The notes beneath the pieces were generated by a model that was not told the DNA's origin, did not search any database, and worked only from the letters and a program-made list of their open reading frames with translations. A stretch of DNA of 64,000 bases from Epiperipatus broadwayi (taxonomy: Eukaryota > Onychophora > Udeonychophora > Euonychophora > Peripatidae), in contig JAQFVV010006427.1 in assembly GCA_028023455.1 (NCBI GenBank), positions 930,001-994,000 on the forward strand. Direction: 5' to 3'. Of this stretch, positions 12,110-24,435 are shown piece after piece. Made by a program: the position numbers and the translations under genes. Numbering within the stretch: the stretch's first letter is position 1; each line of letters starts with the position of its first letter.

Positions 12110-14252
12110 AAACATGTTTGATATATATAAAATCTCTTTCTGTGTATTTTATTATGAATCCAATTTAAAACTTCAAGTGTGTCTGTTATTACCACTTTTA
12201 ACAATATGTCCTTTCAAGTTCTGTTTCATTTTGTTAATTTTTTCTATGATCTCAATGACACCTATTTGTTCACTCACCCATGTATTTTGTTTTTAATCTT
12301 TTCTTGTTAGTCCTAATATTTATTTTTTCATAATTCATTGAGTAGTATAATGCCCTGTGTTGTTTCCCTATTAAGTGAGAACTGATAAAACACATTTGTT
12401 AAAAAACCTTCCTTTTCACAATCATAGACACATTACCTTTTAATATTAAGCTATTTTTTTTTCAAAAGCACTCTGACCAAGTTTACTGCTAGGATTAATT
12501 TCCCCATGTGCATGAATAATTTAGTCAAGTTATTTTGAAATTGTTATTTTTTTTCTAATTCTTGCTCATCCACTTACAATTTATTTTGCTGAGAAAATCT
12601 ATTGAGCTTTATTTTTTTAGCATTTATCTCTAGTTTCTTACTGTCATCTAATACTTCTTGTAACATTTCCTGAAGTTAATTTAGATAATTTTTAAATACT
12701 TTTATTTGCATAGCTTTCCATTTTAATTCATAAAATATTTCTTGTAAAACTGCTGTAAAAGTTTTGAGGATATCAAATTATTCTATCATAATCATTCTCA
12801 ATATTAATCTTTTTAATATGACCATATAATCTAATTATTACTGCTGCATTTTAATAAACATTTTTCAGAGTATGACAATATCCCAGGTCCATGTCTTGAT
12901 AATGCAATGGTTATAATAAACATAGAAATACTTACACAATCAGACACCTTTTTAAAATCTATAAATCTAAACCATAATGGCAACATTCATTCATTGGTCC
13001 TTTCCATAGATTCTCTCAATATTTAAATGTGATCCACAGAGCTTAATCCACTTTTAATCAAGCTTGATCTTTAATATTGGTTAGAATTCAAACTTTTCTG
13101 TAGATGAATTGTAATTATTTTGGTAATAGTTTTGAATAGCACTAAGAGAAAGCTAATATGTCTATAATTTTAATCTTTTTATTGCCTTTTTAAAATATCA
13201 ATATTACTAATCCATTCTTCTTGTTCTCTGGAAAATCCTTATTATTTAGACAATTGGTATATAAATTTTCTAACAATTTTTCTATTTCTTCACCTGCATT
13301 GAAGATTTTTTTTCTTTCTAGATTTAATTATATGGTCTTACTTCTTCACTTAAGATCCTGGGCAATTCAGAAGATATAAGAACTATAAATTCTTATAAAA
13401 TTGTTCCAATACATTTCTTCATAACGTATTCTCTCTCTTTTTTTTAAATAATACTTCTATCTTTTTATTGCAGAAATTAAACTTCCGTCTAATATGATTT
13501 TTATGAGACTTTTATTCTCTTCTATATTTTTTCTTACCAATTCACAATTATATTTTATTTACATCAGTATTAATTATTTTCTGAATAACTTTACAAAACT
13601 TTAAATATTGAAATTATTATTGATGGATAATTTTTAAAAAATATATTATATTCCTTTTTCTTTTTTTTTTTGGTTTTAATACAACATTCACTACTAAACT
13701 GCAGCTTTTTTATATCGGCAATCTTTCATGCAATTCTTAATAAAGTATCAGTAATCTTTTCATTCATTTCATTCAAATCTGAACCATCTAAAAACTCTAT
13801 TAATGTTTTTAACCAATTCAAAATTACTGGAATGTTTCTAAAGTTTAGGAATAAATACTGGTTTTTTAAAATACTTTTCACCTGTCTAGTCTTGCATTAA
13901 TATATATCTTTCATCTGACTAATCAATGATATCTTTCTGTATTAAATCTATTAAGAACATTATAATCTTGAAATTTCTATTTCTATTAGTCAGAATATAA
14001 TTAATTTTCCTGTCTCTTTATTTGGATGGTCGATGTCACTTTCGATTAGCATTTATTTCAAAAATAGAATTCACTTTTTTTTTTTTCTGTGAATTTTACA
14101 AATCTGTGTTTTTTCATTTCTATCATCATAATCAAATTTATTCCCATCACTTTCATCTTTCATTTGTTTATCAATTCTAACACTAAAGTTTCACCTAATA
14201 AATTAAATGTTGGTTGCTCTTATCAAAAGTATTTTATATATCTATATAAAAT
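12110..14252 (-). mobile_element. RTE-like LINE, interrupted copy: reverse transcriptase and endonuclease remnants
   Basis: The minus strand aligns by eye, block by block, with the better LINE at 23.8-26.7 kb: tail region 12120-12600, RT 12600-13450, linker 13450-13950, endonuclease 13950-14252. It is riddled with stops. The RT palm segment that should hold FADD (near 12690) is deleted. The LINE does not end at 14252: its next block resumes at 17157, and the sequence between is an inserted element. The distal 3' end seen in other copies (with the GATGAT tail) is absent. Confidence 0.75.
14246..14252. repeat. Left target-site duplication of the jockey-like insertion
   Basis: ATAAAAT here is repeated at 17150-17156, exactly where the interrupted RTE LINE resumes. 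The motif is short and AT-rich, so it carries weight only because it sits at the alignment breakpoint. Confidence 0.55.
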
Positions 14253-14579
14253 GTTTTATGGGGTGGATGAACAACAGCTTTCCCACTGTTCACCCTGCAG
14301 GTACTGTGCATTAATATGTGAAACCAATGTTTCCACATGGAAAATAGACTTAATCTTTATGACTTCCTAATTAACATAGTAGTATATTAGGAAAATACAC
14401 AACAAGTGAACTCTGATGGTATAATGTCAGCTAACCATGCCAAACTAAAATGAAAAATAAGTACATAGTGTTTGTAACTACATAACACCTTACAAACTAG
14501 GAATATTCTCTACAGAATCATCTTCTTCTCAACTAGAAAATCTAATACATCAAAACCAGACACAGAAATCATCTACAAA

Positions 14580-14900
14580 TTGACTGTTCAATGCAATGTT
14601 GATATAATATTTCATGAGATTCATCAGTCTTCTATTAATGATTATTTTTTTAAAATTCCTGTATTTACACTGAATAATGATAGAATACATTTTAAGCATG
14701 GTATAGCTATTTTTGTTTTAAATTATCTTGTAAAGCAAACAATTTTTAATAAAGATAGTTCAAATGATGGTACAATCATTATTCATGTAGATAATTTTAT
14801 ATATGGTATGTTTACAAATCCACAATACAAATATCCCCTGCTCTCAGATTTTCCTACATCTTTTATATTTACAGATTTTATTTCACATAGTAATATTTAG
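14580..14900 (+). pseudogene. Jockey-like endonuclease remnant
   Basis: An open stretch of 106 codons. Residues 44 onward (GIAIFVLNYLV) match the 'GIA-YV' block of the APE-type endonuclease of jockey-like elements. The later stretch IIHVDNFIYGMFTNPQYKY corresponds to the block normally ending VNVYKPP, followed by a position equivalent to GDFN (here TDFISHSN), where the catalytic Asp is retained but the Asn is not clear. This domain nicks target DNA for target-primed reverse transcription. It is a decayed fragment with no intact N-terminus. Confidence 0.65.
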
Positions 14901-15499
14901 GTGGTAAAAAATAGGCACTTACTTTATGATACTAAGCAAAAAGAAACATTATATTCATGCAGACGGGAAACAACAACTCTTTATATATGTTTTGCATTAA
15001 CAATAAATAGTTCATTATTAGATGACAAACTACTAGTATTAGAACATTTTCTCCATGATCAATATAAATCTTAGTATAACCATGAATGAAATCTACATTT
15101 CTGTAATTAAGGCCATCTTGTTCCAAGAATAAAATATAAGTTAATTTGAGTTTATATAAAAGATATCTTATACAAAATATTAACAGAATCTATTCAATTC
15201 CCTCTTATTATCATAAATTTAGCAGCCAGAAAATCCATTCTTTACAGATTTCATAATTCATCCATTGGTTGCTTTTTATAGCTATTTTTTTCTCTATCAA
15301 AGATCAAAAAATTGCTTAATGATGATAGAAAATGCAAATGAAGAGAGATTGGTGAGTGTAAAAACACTATTAAAAGAACCACCTATCATTACTAATCAGA
15401 TTTTTAATCTTATATACCAGACTTCTAAATCCAAAATTGATAGAATAAGAAAAAGTATAATTACAATAAGAATTGTAAAAATATTTTTCACAATATTCT

Positions 15500-17090
15500 T
15501 ATAATAGTAATATAATAAATCTTTTTGGATGTTGATAAAATTGAACTTTTATTTTATTATCTTACATCAGAAAAGTTCCAGGAGCCCCTAACATACTTAT
15601 GACCTTAAATGTAAAGCATGATTGGAAAAATTATTTAATCACATTATTCATATAGAAAGTATTTTAAAAATTTGGTATATAAACAAACCTACAGTAGCCT
15701 TAAAACCAAAAAAAAAAAAACAAACAAGGAATGATCAAAAAAATTATTATCCAATATCATTATTATTTTAAAAGAATCATATTAACAAAAAATCTTTAAT
15801 AGTTGAGAGTCATCTTCTTATAGAGCAAGCTAGTTTTAGATCAGAAAGAAGCTATTGTGAATAAGTTGTATCGTTACTAGCTCAGATGGAAAATGATTTT
15901 TAAGAATAATTTAAAAATTGGTGTTACCTTTATTGATCTAATCTCAATTTATGTTTTTGTTTTTAAAGTATGATCTTTTTCTTAAAGTTCCTAAAATTCT
16001 TAATTATGAAAAAATCTTTAATTTACTTGAAAAAATATTATCCAATAGAAAATTTTGAGTAATATTAAATTGATGTAATACATAAAAAAAAAAAAAGAAT
16101 AGACTATCATGAGATTTAGTTCTCTCACCTACTTTATTTAACATATTCATTAGCGGTCTATATAAATAGCAGAAAATTCATTTATGCTCATAATATTGTT
16201 TGGACTTAATCAAAATCAATGTTTTTATGAAAATAGAGAAGTATCTCAATAGGGATATGAAAAAATTGGAAATGTTTTTTTTTTGAAAGTTTGGAGTCTT
16301 CCTAATCCATGGAGACTTTACTCTAAACAACAGGTAATCATCTCTTAATTCAAATATAATTTTTTACTATAGTAGTCGGAAATGTGGTCCTATCCAATGC
16401 TATTTAAAAGTGATCTTTGATCATAGCCAAATTTATTTTCTTCCTTTAAGATCAGATCAAAATTAATTTGGAATAACTTGGAAAATTGACTGGCATTACT
16501 TTGATTTGTGTTGTAAATATTTTATAGATGTCTTCCTCAACATTCACATTTTACACTGGTAAATATGGTACTCCTGTTTGGAGAAAAAGTTCTCAAACTA
16601 AACTTTTAGATACTCAATTAAATATTGAGAAATATTAATGGTAAACTTAATTCTTTTCCTGTGCAATGACTTTCTGTTCTTTCATATACTCTTCCACCAG
16701 ATAACAATAAAAAAATGTTTTTTTTTTTTAAGTATAAAAAACTGTTAAATAAAAACTCAAGGTATAGTTTCACCATCTAAGTCTCAAATCAAAATCTTCA
16801 TTTTGGATGTTCAATAAAGAATTTCCAGTCAACAAATTATGGTGTAAAAGTGGAATTATTATGAGATTCCAAATAAATTTCTTTTTCTAGATCCAATAAT
16901 AAATCAGATTAGATTTGTCATTGTGCTCAACTGCCTCATAAATGGAATGTATCAGCCACAAGTCTCATAAATGTAGGCAAATACAAACTATGAACGATGT
17001 TGTATATGACTACCAGATTTATAGTTATAGTGTCAGAATAGAATTTAATAAAGCCATGAGTTAACCTATTTTTGGATTGTAATTTCTGTT
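15500..17090 (+). pseudogene. Jockey-like reverse transcriptase remnant
   Basis: Multiple frames and stops. Recognisable pieces in order: a SFRSGRS-like block near 15830, an LTYFI(FNIFISGLY) block near 16125-16165, the YADD-equivalent as YAHN near 16185-16198, a YLNRDMKKLE helix near 16240, and a W(R)KSSQTKLLDTQLN block near 16575-16625 typical of the C-terminal region. The catalytic Asp pair is lost. It followed the endonuclease in one polyprotein in the active ancestor. Confidence 0.65.
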
Positions 17091-17149
17091 AGTTTTTAGT
17101 GATATCTTGTTAATAATTAGACTGTCTAAATCTATACACTTAATAATAA

Positions 17150-17156
17150 ATAAAAT
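17150..17156. repeat. Right target-site duplication of the jockey-like insertion
   Basis: ATAAAAT, identical to 14246-14252, at the point where the minus-strand RTE alignment resumes. Confidence 0.55.
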
Positions 17157-17555
17157 CTTCGCTTCTTAATAATAAGAACTTGTTTGACATAAAACTGAAT
17201 CATCAATATTTGATATTAAGAGTAAATGAAAGAACAATATTGTAAAGATTGATGGTATATCAGTTGAAATAGCACCATCAATCTACACAATGTTGTTTTT
17301 CCATGTTTTATTTATAATTAATTCTATTTCTGTTTACAATATGTATGCCTTTGCCCATTTTTAACTCCATTGTTTCTTATATATTTCTTCTAACTTGTAT
17401 AAAGTTCAATAATGTATTATGTAATATTAGATGGTTCTTCTAATTCATGCAATTTTTTTATCACTTGAAAATGATATGCAATTGTAGATACCTAAATAAA
17501 AAATTATCAACAAATTGCAATCTGAATCCACAATAACAGGTTCTTAGCACCCTCC
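17157..17555 (-). mobile_element. RTE-like LINE, resumed 5' part (endonuclease N-terminus and leader)
   Basis: Matches 26310-26690 of the better LINE in the same orientation. CTTCGCTTCTTAATAATAAG aligns with the sequence after the equivalent of the break, and the block around ACACAATGTTGTTTTTCCA aligns with 26430-26450. It completes the copy begun at 12110, showing that one element was split. Confidence 0.75.
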
Positions 17556-18039
17556 ATATTTTCACTTTCATGTTTACAATTATTACCTTTCATTTGATTA
17601 TAACAAAGTTATTTACGATAAGGTACTGTCTCCATTCTTATATAAATGATTATTAGTTTAATAACTATAAATATATTTTTATCTGGGCTATATATTAAGT
17701 TTATTTTAAATTTTCAGTAACATGACAAGGATAAGGTTCATAAGATCAAAAGCTTAATAGTTGCATCAATTCTCTCTTTAATTACTATTTGTATTATCAT
17801 AAAATATATTTATTTTGATATATAGATTGGTGTACACAAGCATACCATATTTAAAAAGAAAGTACACACATCAGAAAAATCCATACATATAATTTATCTT
17901 TAAGTAGGTCATAGGGCATAAAGTATCATTATATAACGGCTATATATATATATATAGTATAAGAATAATGCAGAAAACTTTTCCTACAAAAAATGATATA
18001 TATATATACCAGATATACCCAGCCTTTTGAAAGGTTCTT
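17556..18039. other. AT-rich DNA without recognisable features
   Basis: TA-rich runs occur near 17940-17956 and 17997-18008. No gene was recognised. Confidence 0.5.
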
Positions 18040-18835
18040 GTTTTGATATGTTTAATCTGACATTCTTGATATTAAATTCTTTGTAATATTTGCAATTTTT
18101 TTAATTGGTTGCGTTAATACTTTTTTTTAAGATTTATATGTTATTTTAATAATCGTTGTTGAGAATGACATTCATCTGAACTACATTAGGGGATTGAATG
18201 ACCATGAAAGCATTCTAATAAAGCTAAGTTTAATTTTAATTTTTGTAATAAATTTAAATTTTTAAATATACTTGTTATATCTGACAGCATTGTGATGCAA
18301 TTATATATTCGCTGTTTAATTTGACATCATTGCTTTCTTTGCATCAAATTCTTTATAATAAAAATTACTTATTATTAAATCTAATATTTGAAATATGTTT
18401 TAATTGGTTGCTTTAATAACTTTTTAAAGATTTAATGTAAATATATTTTTTATTAAACATTGCTGAGTATGTTATTCATCTGAATTATACTCGGGGATTG
18501 ACAACCCATTAAATTTTAAATTTTAAATATACATATTGGTAGCATTGTGGTGGAACTATATATGTACTGGAGTACCCTCTGAATAAAAATTTATTTATTT
18601 TTCTAATTTTTCAGCAGTTTTACAAACAAATGTAATAGTTTTTTTAGCTTTATTAATAGTTACTATTTATTAATACAAAAATGCCTTTTTTGTAATATTT
18701 TTTTATTAAATGTATTTGTAATATATTTTAATTAGTTACCTTAAGATTTAATGTAAATATATTTTTATTAAATATTGCTGAGTATGTTGTTAATCTGAAG
18801 GATATTAAAGGATTGATAGACCATGAAAGCATGAA
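18040..18835 (+). repeat. About 300-bp degenerate tandem monomers upstream of a CR1-like LINE
   Basis: Three diverged units, anchored at TAATTGGTTGCGTTAAT (18102), TAATTGGTTGCTTTAAT (18401) and TAATTAGTTACCTTAA (18729), give spacings near 299 and 328 bp. Each also contains a TTGCTGAGTATGTT-like block followed by ATCTGAA. The last unit runs straight into the reverse-transcriptase region. The arrangement resembles the promoter monomers at the 5' end of some LINEs, but could be an unrelated tandem array. Confidence 0.65.
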
Positions 18836-20870
18836 GAATTTTAATACTGAATTACAAGTCAGTGTTTGTGACTGTTTCTGCAACTGGTTGGTAACCTTTA
18901 TGAGAAGTATACAAAAAGTAATCAAACTAGCTCACTCAGAGTTAGTGGTTCCAAACTACCTATCAGGAATCTTCAAACGTGCTGGCCAAAGTCAGTCAAA
19001 TGCCAAAGTATTGATGGCCCCATTACCATTTGTGAATTTGACAGTGTTATTTTCTCTCGGTTTTTAGCCCATTGTTTTTATAATGTTTCTTTACTATATC
19101 TACAACACATTTACTTTTCAAAGTCATTGAATCTATCATTAAAAATATGTGGTCTATTATTCTGCCTTTCATCTCAAACTATCAATTTGCTAATAAGAGT
19201 GTTTTCACTACTGATGCTATCACTCTGATTAAAAGTGTTATTGTTCAAATTAGAGCCATAAGAATGGCTGATTTCCTAGTAATACAACTAGATATTTCAT
19301 GTGCTTTGATTCTGTCCCAATTGATATTCTCATTAAACTATTAGATGATTTAAACCCATAATTCTATTCCACAAGGTTCAACTTTGAGTGCTTTGTTTTT
19401 TATTACTTACATATATCTGCTGCTTCTGGAAATAGAGAAAAAATTGCCTGGTATATATCCTGCTGATTGATAAAACAGTCAAGAATATATATCCATTTGT
19501 GTTTCTTGTCATTTTTCTATGGTCTAGGTAGTATCATCCTTGACTTCTATTCTGGAAAATCATACCGCATACTATAAATGTTAGTTTAGTCTTATTAAAT
19601 CATCCTCATGGAGTATACTCTCTGGAATATATTTCCTCTCCTTTTACTGCTCCCTCCTCATAACTTTCTTAGATTTCCAATTCATAAATTTATGAATGCT
19701 ATGAAAGCATCTATTCAAAAACTCTATTCTTATATCTGATTGAAAATATAACTAACTCCTTGTCTAAAGCATACATTTCCCTCCCTGCAAAAACTTTTTT
19801 ATTCAACATCCTGATTTTTCCAAAAATGACATTATATACTGATTATTAACTATGCTAATGCTTTCAAGAAGAAGATTAATTCATTTTGTTCCAAACTGAT
19901 TTGGAATCAAAAAGCTGTTGTAATTATTATTAGAACCTTACAGAAGCATCCAATGACAATAGGCTCTCCTGTCACCCAATCCCTACTTTTTATTTCAGAC
20001 ATCATTTAATACTATTTTTAAATTGGTCTCTGCTTAAAGTGTTACTGTGAAATTTATTCTAATTACACCTACTAATATGCCTTTACCCAGTAAGGTTATT
20101 TTGTTAGTCCTTAATCAAATCTATTACTGCTTATATTGATCTTAATAATCACACATTCTCTAGGAAAATAATCTTTTGAGAGGCTTACAACATAATTCCG
20201 AGTGCTAGCCAAACCCAACCATCCTCATATCTCCTTATTGTTACCAATAAATAAATAAAAAAAATTTGATTCTGATATCTGGAACAACAATGCATTGATT
20301 TCCTTATAAAAATCAATGCAGGAGTTCTCGCTGTTAATATATTTTTATCACAGAAAATGGTGCATTCTAACATTGACCTATTTGTCATAAATCTGAAGAA
20401 ACAATGTATCATTTTCTGTTCCACTGTCCTGTTTTCCTTACCTATAAAAATATCATTGAATCAATTACTAAATTGCATACTTTCTTTATTTCTAATATCA
20501 CTAATAGCATAAAACTGGGCATTTTTCCTTCAATTAGAATTACTATTTTTCTTATGATTACTCATTGACTCCTAAACTGCAATTTTTGCTTCAACCCTAC
20601 ATCTAGGAAATTACAATAATTGTTTTACAATAAAATTTCAAAAATTAAAAACAGAGACAGGATGCTTGTTTCTCCAGACATTGGTGATGCTATATGTAAC
20701 AATAGATAAATTCCATTTCTTTTTCTTTATCTTTTTTATTTATTTTGTGTGCCTTTACTATATATTTACAAAATGTATCTTTTGTAATTTATATACCATT
20801 GTATTTGTCTTTTCTTTGATGATAAACTTTAAAATATCCAATTGAATTCCAAGTCATTTTTTTAGGTTTC
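18836..20870 (+). mobile_element. CR1/L2-like non-LTR retrotransposon, degenerate
   Basis: The + strand carries a reverse-transcriptase remnant (19080-19470), and further downstream a stretch reading EETMYHFLFHCPVFLTYKNI (about 20395-20454). That stretch resembles the conserved C-terminal 'E(T/N)..HFLF.CP.Y' block of non-LTR RT proteins. The spacing between them (about 1 kb) is right for one protein. The 3' end probably lies near 20870. Clade assignment is tentative. Confidence 0.65.
19080..19470 (+). pseudogene. CR1/L2-like reverse transcriptase remnant
   Basis: An open stretch at 19147-19344 includes SNYQFANKSVFTTDAITLIK, which corresponds to the 'YQFGFR..STTDAL' block. It is followed by LVIQLDISCA, the motif A region (LDxSxAFD; the first catalytic Asp is present). 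The next frame gives NSIPQGSTLSALFFITYIY, a clear motif B (PQGS.LSPLLF). The YADD box expected shortly after is not evident. Frame changes between the blocks show that it is inactive. Confidence 0.7.
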
Positions 20871-21539
20871 TAAAAAAAAATTTGCCTAATAAAAAAGTCT
20901 GGAAATTAATTAAAAATGACAAAAGTGAAATATTGAACCTATGAGTCTTAATTTTTAAAACATTTATTAATAAATAGATTTAAACAAATCATGAAAATTA
21001 TATCCAGTCATCAAATACAATATTTTTTTTTTTTACTTTGGCTGTTATAATAAAAAATAATGGCAAATCACCCTGCACAATATACATTTGTCCTTTCTCA
21101 TATAGTATTTTCATATAGTATAGCCATTACAGTAATATGATGAAATAATTTTCCTATTAAGTGAAAGAAAACATTTTGAAGTTTACTATGAAATTTTAAA
21201 AAAACTAAATAAGAAAAATCATAATGTCCAATTCAAAAAAAAAAAAAAAAAATGAATATCAATATATATCAATCAGAGTGGTAAGTCTATGTCTTTTATT
21301 TCTGAGTTTACGATCAAATAAATGTTTACTTTCTTTTTTATAATCACATTTATGATGAACATATATAAATTATGTCTTTTATAGCTTGCAATCAGCCATG
21401 ACACTCATTAGTGACTAAAGACAGAAGATTGTAAAAATCACAGAAATACAAATTTCATATTAAATTCTTTTATTAGAATAGTGCAAATGAGAATAAATTG
21501 TAATGTTAAATGAAATATTTTAAAAATGTAATATAGTAA
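20871..21539. other. AT-rich DNA without recognisable features
   Basis: Only low-complexity A/T sequence is visible, including an A run near 21235-21252. Confidence 0.5.
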
Positions 21540-22020
21540 AAGAAATCAAAAAACAATAGATTGGTAAAGTGAATTGTAAAAGTAAAAGAGTTGATAGTAC
21601 AAATAGAATGCAATTTATTGTAAGCAAATTAGTTATTCAACTTAATAAAATGTATCAAATGCAGATGATTAAACTTTTGTTTTTATCAAGTTTTCATTCT
21701 GATGAAATAGAGGGCTTTTACATAATTATACAGAATACTTTTGAACTAACAAAACAATAGTTTAACATTGTCATGGAAGATTTTATTGCTAGAATAAAAG
21801 AAGGAATAATAGAAAGATAAAAATAGAAAATGAGAGATTAAGGCTTGTGGAATTTTCATTAAAAAAGTATTTTATGAGAAAAATCCAAAATAAAATGGAC
21901 TTAAAGGCATGAAAATGAAAGCATAACAAAATTGCATTATGCTGAATTTGATTGACAGATAATATGTAAATCAAAATTATAATATGCTCACTCAACACAG
22001 AAGATGATCATTAATTACTC
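21540..22020 (+). mobile_element. RTE-like LINE, endonuclease fragment
   Basis: The ORF at 21569-21760 contains SKLVIQLNKMYQMQ and then SFHSDEIEGFY. These match the endonuclease of the 26 kb LINE (LVIQLNSRHQIQ ... SHSDEVVEDFY). After a stop, downstream frames still follow the endonuclease, including the MDLKA and TEDDH-like end (equivalent to the usual SDH). Homology ends near 22020. Both the 5' leader and the RT are missing, so this is an isolated fragment. Confidence 0.7.
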
Positions 22021-22482
22021 AACTTTAATATTTTAATTAAAATGCAAATCTAGAGAGTTTAAAGCTATTGCCAAAAGTTTATCAACAATAGGTAGGTACC
22101 CATTATTTTTAAAAATATTTTGTTGAAGATAAAACTTACAAATATTTTTTTTTTTTCACAATTTAACTAATAATTTCTAGTATCTTTAAAGTTGCAAAAT
22201 ATGATGTGTATATATGTAGGGAAACGCCCTTTAAATGGTTCACTGCAGATCAAGGACCACTCCATCATCATTTCATAAAGAGAGGATGAAAGTAATATTT
22301 ATTAGGCTTGACAATGATTGGGTGGTGGTTTGAGCAGATTTTAGTATAAATTTATTTTTTTAGAAAAGCTAAAATATTCATTCCTGTTTAAATATTCCTT
22401 GATTATCTGGGAGAACTATAAGCCTACTATCTAAAATAAAAATCCCAGATTTAATTAAAACTAGGAAAAAAAATTCAAATTT
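22021..22482. other. AT-rich DNA without recognisable features
   Basis: A slightly more complex patch at 22215-22345 has no recognised identity. It might be the body of the SINE-like element whose head is at 22483-22556. Confidence 0.4.
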
Positions 22483-22556
22483 ATCCACTCTAGATTCAAA
22501 TCTAGGTCATAAGGCATGGCAGATTGATGAGTTATCGATTTGACTATCTATATATA
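22483..22556 (-). mobile_element. tRNA-like SINE head
   Basis: Read on the minus strand there is an A-box-like TAGTCAAATCGATAACTC, a middle CTGCCATG like an anticodon loop, and a B-box-like ATTTGAATCT at the spacing expected for a tRNA. It does not form a credible full cloverleaf with an acceptor stem, so I read it as the Pol III promoter head of a tRNA-derived SINE and not a functional tRNA gene. Confidence 0.5.
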
Positions 22557-23819
22557 GATAAGGATTAAAAATTAAAAATTCGTAAATAAATACTGTTATT
22601 TAAATTTTTTTATGTGCATTTTGTATTTTTTTTAACTTAAAAAAATGAATTTGAAAAGATTAAAAGAAAATAATCAAGCAATTAAAATTTCTTTTTGATT
22701 CTCATAATTCATTTAAAAGCAGAAGGGTTCTTTTTAAGAGGTTTCACTAAGTTTTTCAAATGCATACAAATCACTTGTTAAAATTCACTGATAGAGTTAA
22801 TTTTTTTATTACAAATCTTTGCACATTTCTTTACTGTTTGACTGTTTTTATAGATATAAAAAATCAAATCTTTAAATTGATAAATGACAAGGCAAATTTA
22901 CCAGTCATTAAAGTAGCATAAGAAGTAAACATTTTTTAAGAAAAAAAAACAAACAGCTATTATAGAAATGTTTTTGGAATTTAAACTATTCTTTAATGTT
23001 TCTCTTATTTTGGGATTTAAATAAATATTTTTAAACAATAAAAAACTATTATTAAGAAACCCTGATTACATATGATTGCTATTATGTTTAATTTATATCT
23101 GTGAGAATAATTATGATTCTTAACTTTAAAATAATAGTAATAATCGAATGTTTAATGTTGGGAGACCGTAACAGATTGAAGGCCGAATGTGACAGCATGG
23201 TTTAACCTTGCAAGACAAAATTTTATATTAGCAGTTATTATTGAATAGCATGGTTTATTTCTCTTCTCACGTACTTACATTTAGCAAAATTATATTAATT
23301 ATTTTTACAGTATATAATTTAAAATATCCATATTTTGCTTTATTTCTGAGTCATTTTTGCCTTAGATAGAATTTTTGATAATATAATCTCATAAAATACT
23401 AGGAAAAATTTACAATAAGATATAAATTTATTGTCTAAAGTTACGGGGACAATAATTGCAAAGAGAGCTGTCATGAGGTATGTGCACTCTCAGGCAAACT
23501 TTTTAATTGCTAACCTTTCCCAGTGTGGTCACTAAAATTTATCAGGGCGAAAAAATAAATAAAGTATTACTTTTTTTAATTTTAAAAACAGTAAAAAAAA
23601 TTCGCATAAACCTTTCAATGTTTTCCTTTTCAGTTGTTATAATTAATAATAATAAAACAAATTTGTATTAAACAAATTTTATATAGTAATAAAAAACCAT
23701 TTCATATGTTTATATGCTTACTTTTCTAAAAAAAATTTGCAATCAAAATCTTAATTATTTCTTTTAAATTCAAAGTTTGTGATAACTTTTGTTCTATTGG
23801 TAACATTTTCAGACTTGAT
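22557..23819. other. AT-rich DNA without recognisable features
   Basis: No ORF or repeat was recognised. A short GC-richer patch at 23155-23215 is unexplained. Confidence 0.5.
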
Positions 23820-23849
23820 AATGATTCATTGGTTCATGGATGTCTTTAC

Positions 23850-24430
23850 ATAGCTTTTCATCATCATTATCATTGCCAACCATGATCAGTCCACTGCAGG
23901 ATGAACATCTTCCCAAGTTCAATTCATCTTCTCCAATCTCTAGCCTTTCTTTTCTCATCACCCCTGCACACTTTGTTATTTCATCCATCCATTTCACATA
24001 TGGTTTCTTTATGGGTCTTTTACAATCTCTTGAATACAGTTTTAAGATTTCAATGGTCTATCTATTCTGTTATCATTTCTCCTAGCAATATATCCAGCCC
24101 ACTCTACTTCAGTCTTTTAATTCTTTCAACAATGTCCATAACAAGTGTTTGTTCTCTTACCCATACATTGCATTTTCAATCTCTTCTTGTTATTCTTACC
24201 ATGCATCTCTCCGTACTTGTTTGAGTGATCTGAAGTTTCTATATTGCTCTTCTATTAAGTGTCCAAGTCTCAGATCCATAAGTAAGAACTACCAAAACAC
24301 ATTTAATAAAAATCTTTCTTTTCAAACACATAAGCATATTTTTTTTAGTATTAAGTCATTTCTACCAAAAGCACTCCAAGCAAGTTTAATTATATAATTA
24401 ATTTGATTAATTATGTTTCCATCTGTAGTA
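23850..24430 (-). pseudogene. RTE LINE C-terminal region
   Basis: The 23809-23997 reading starts MKWMDEITKCAGVM and matches the conserved end of these LINE proteins (W-x-DEI...AGV...). The region between carries the 'surveyor' of old stops and frameshifts. On the + strand the same bases give long but meaningless ORFs (23901-24224, 24149-24397). Confidence 0.7.
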
Positions 24431-24435
24431 ATAAT

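Larger units (their letters stand above)
14253..17149 (+). mobile_element. Jockey-like LINE inserted into the RTE LINE
   Basis: This ~2.9 kb insert contains an endonuclease remnant (14580-14900) followed by a reverse-transcriptase remnant (about 15500-17090), both on the + strand. Order and motifs fit the jockey superfamily: a non-LTR endonuclease with a YKPP-like loop, an RT with SPTLFNIF-type and ADN(D)-type segments, and a C-terminal part reminiscent of the DTQLN...MRIITG type. The interruption of a recognisable older element fixes both borders to within a few bases. The 5' end may be truncated; no ORF1 with zinc knuckles was seen. Confidence 0.75.

Noticed and set aside
14932-15126. 64-codon minus-strand ORF
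   Set aside because: It lies inside the + strand jockey-like element between endonuclease and RT and has no recognisable content.
20185-20424. 79-codon minus-strand ORF
   Set aside because: It is antisense to the C-terminal HFLFHCP-type block of the CR1-like element.
23840-24397. Three + strand ORFs of 80-107 codons
   Set aside because: They are antisense to the C-terminal part of the RTE LINE; the Ser/Phe-rich composition is typical of antisense reading.
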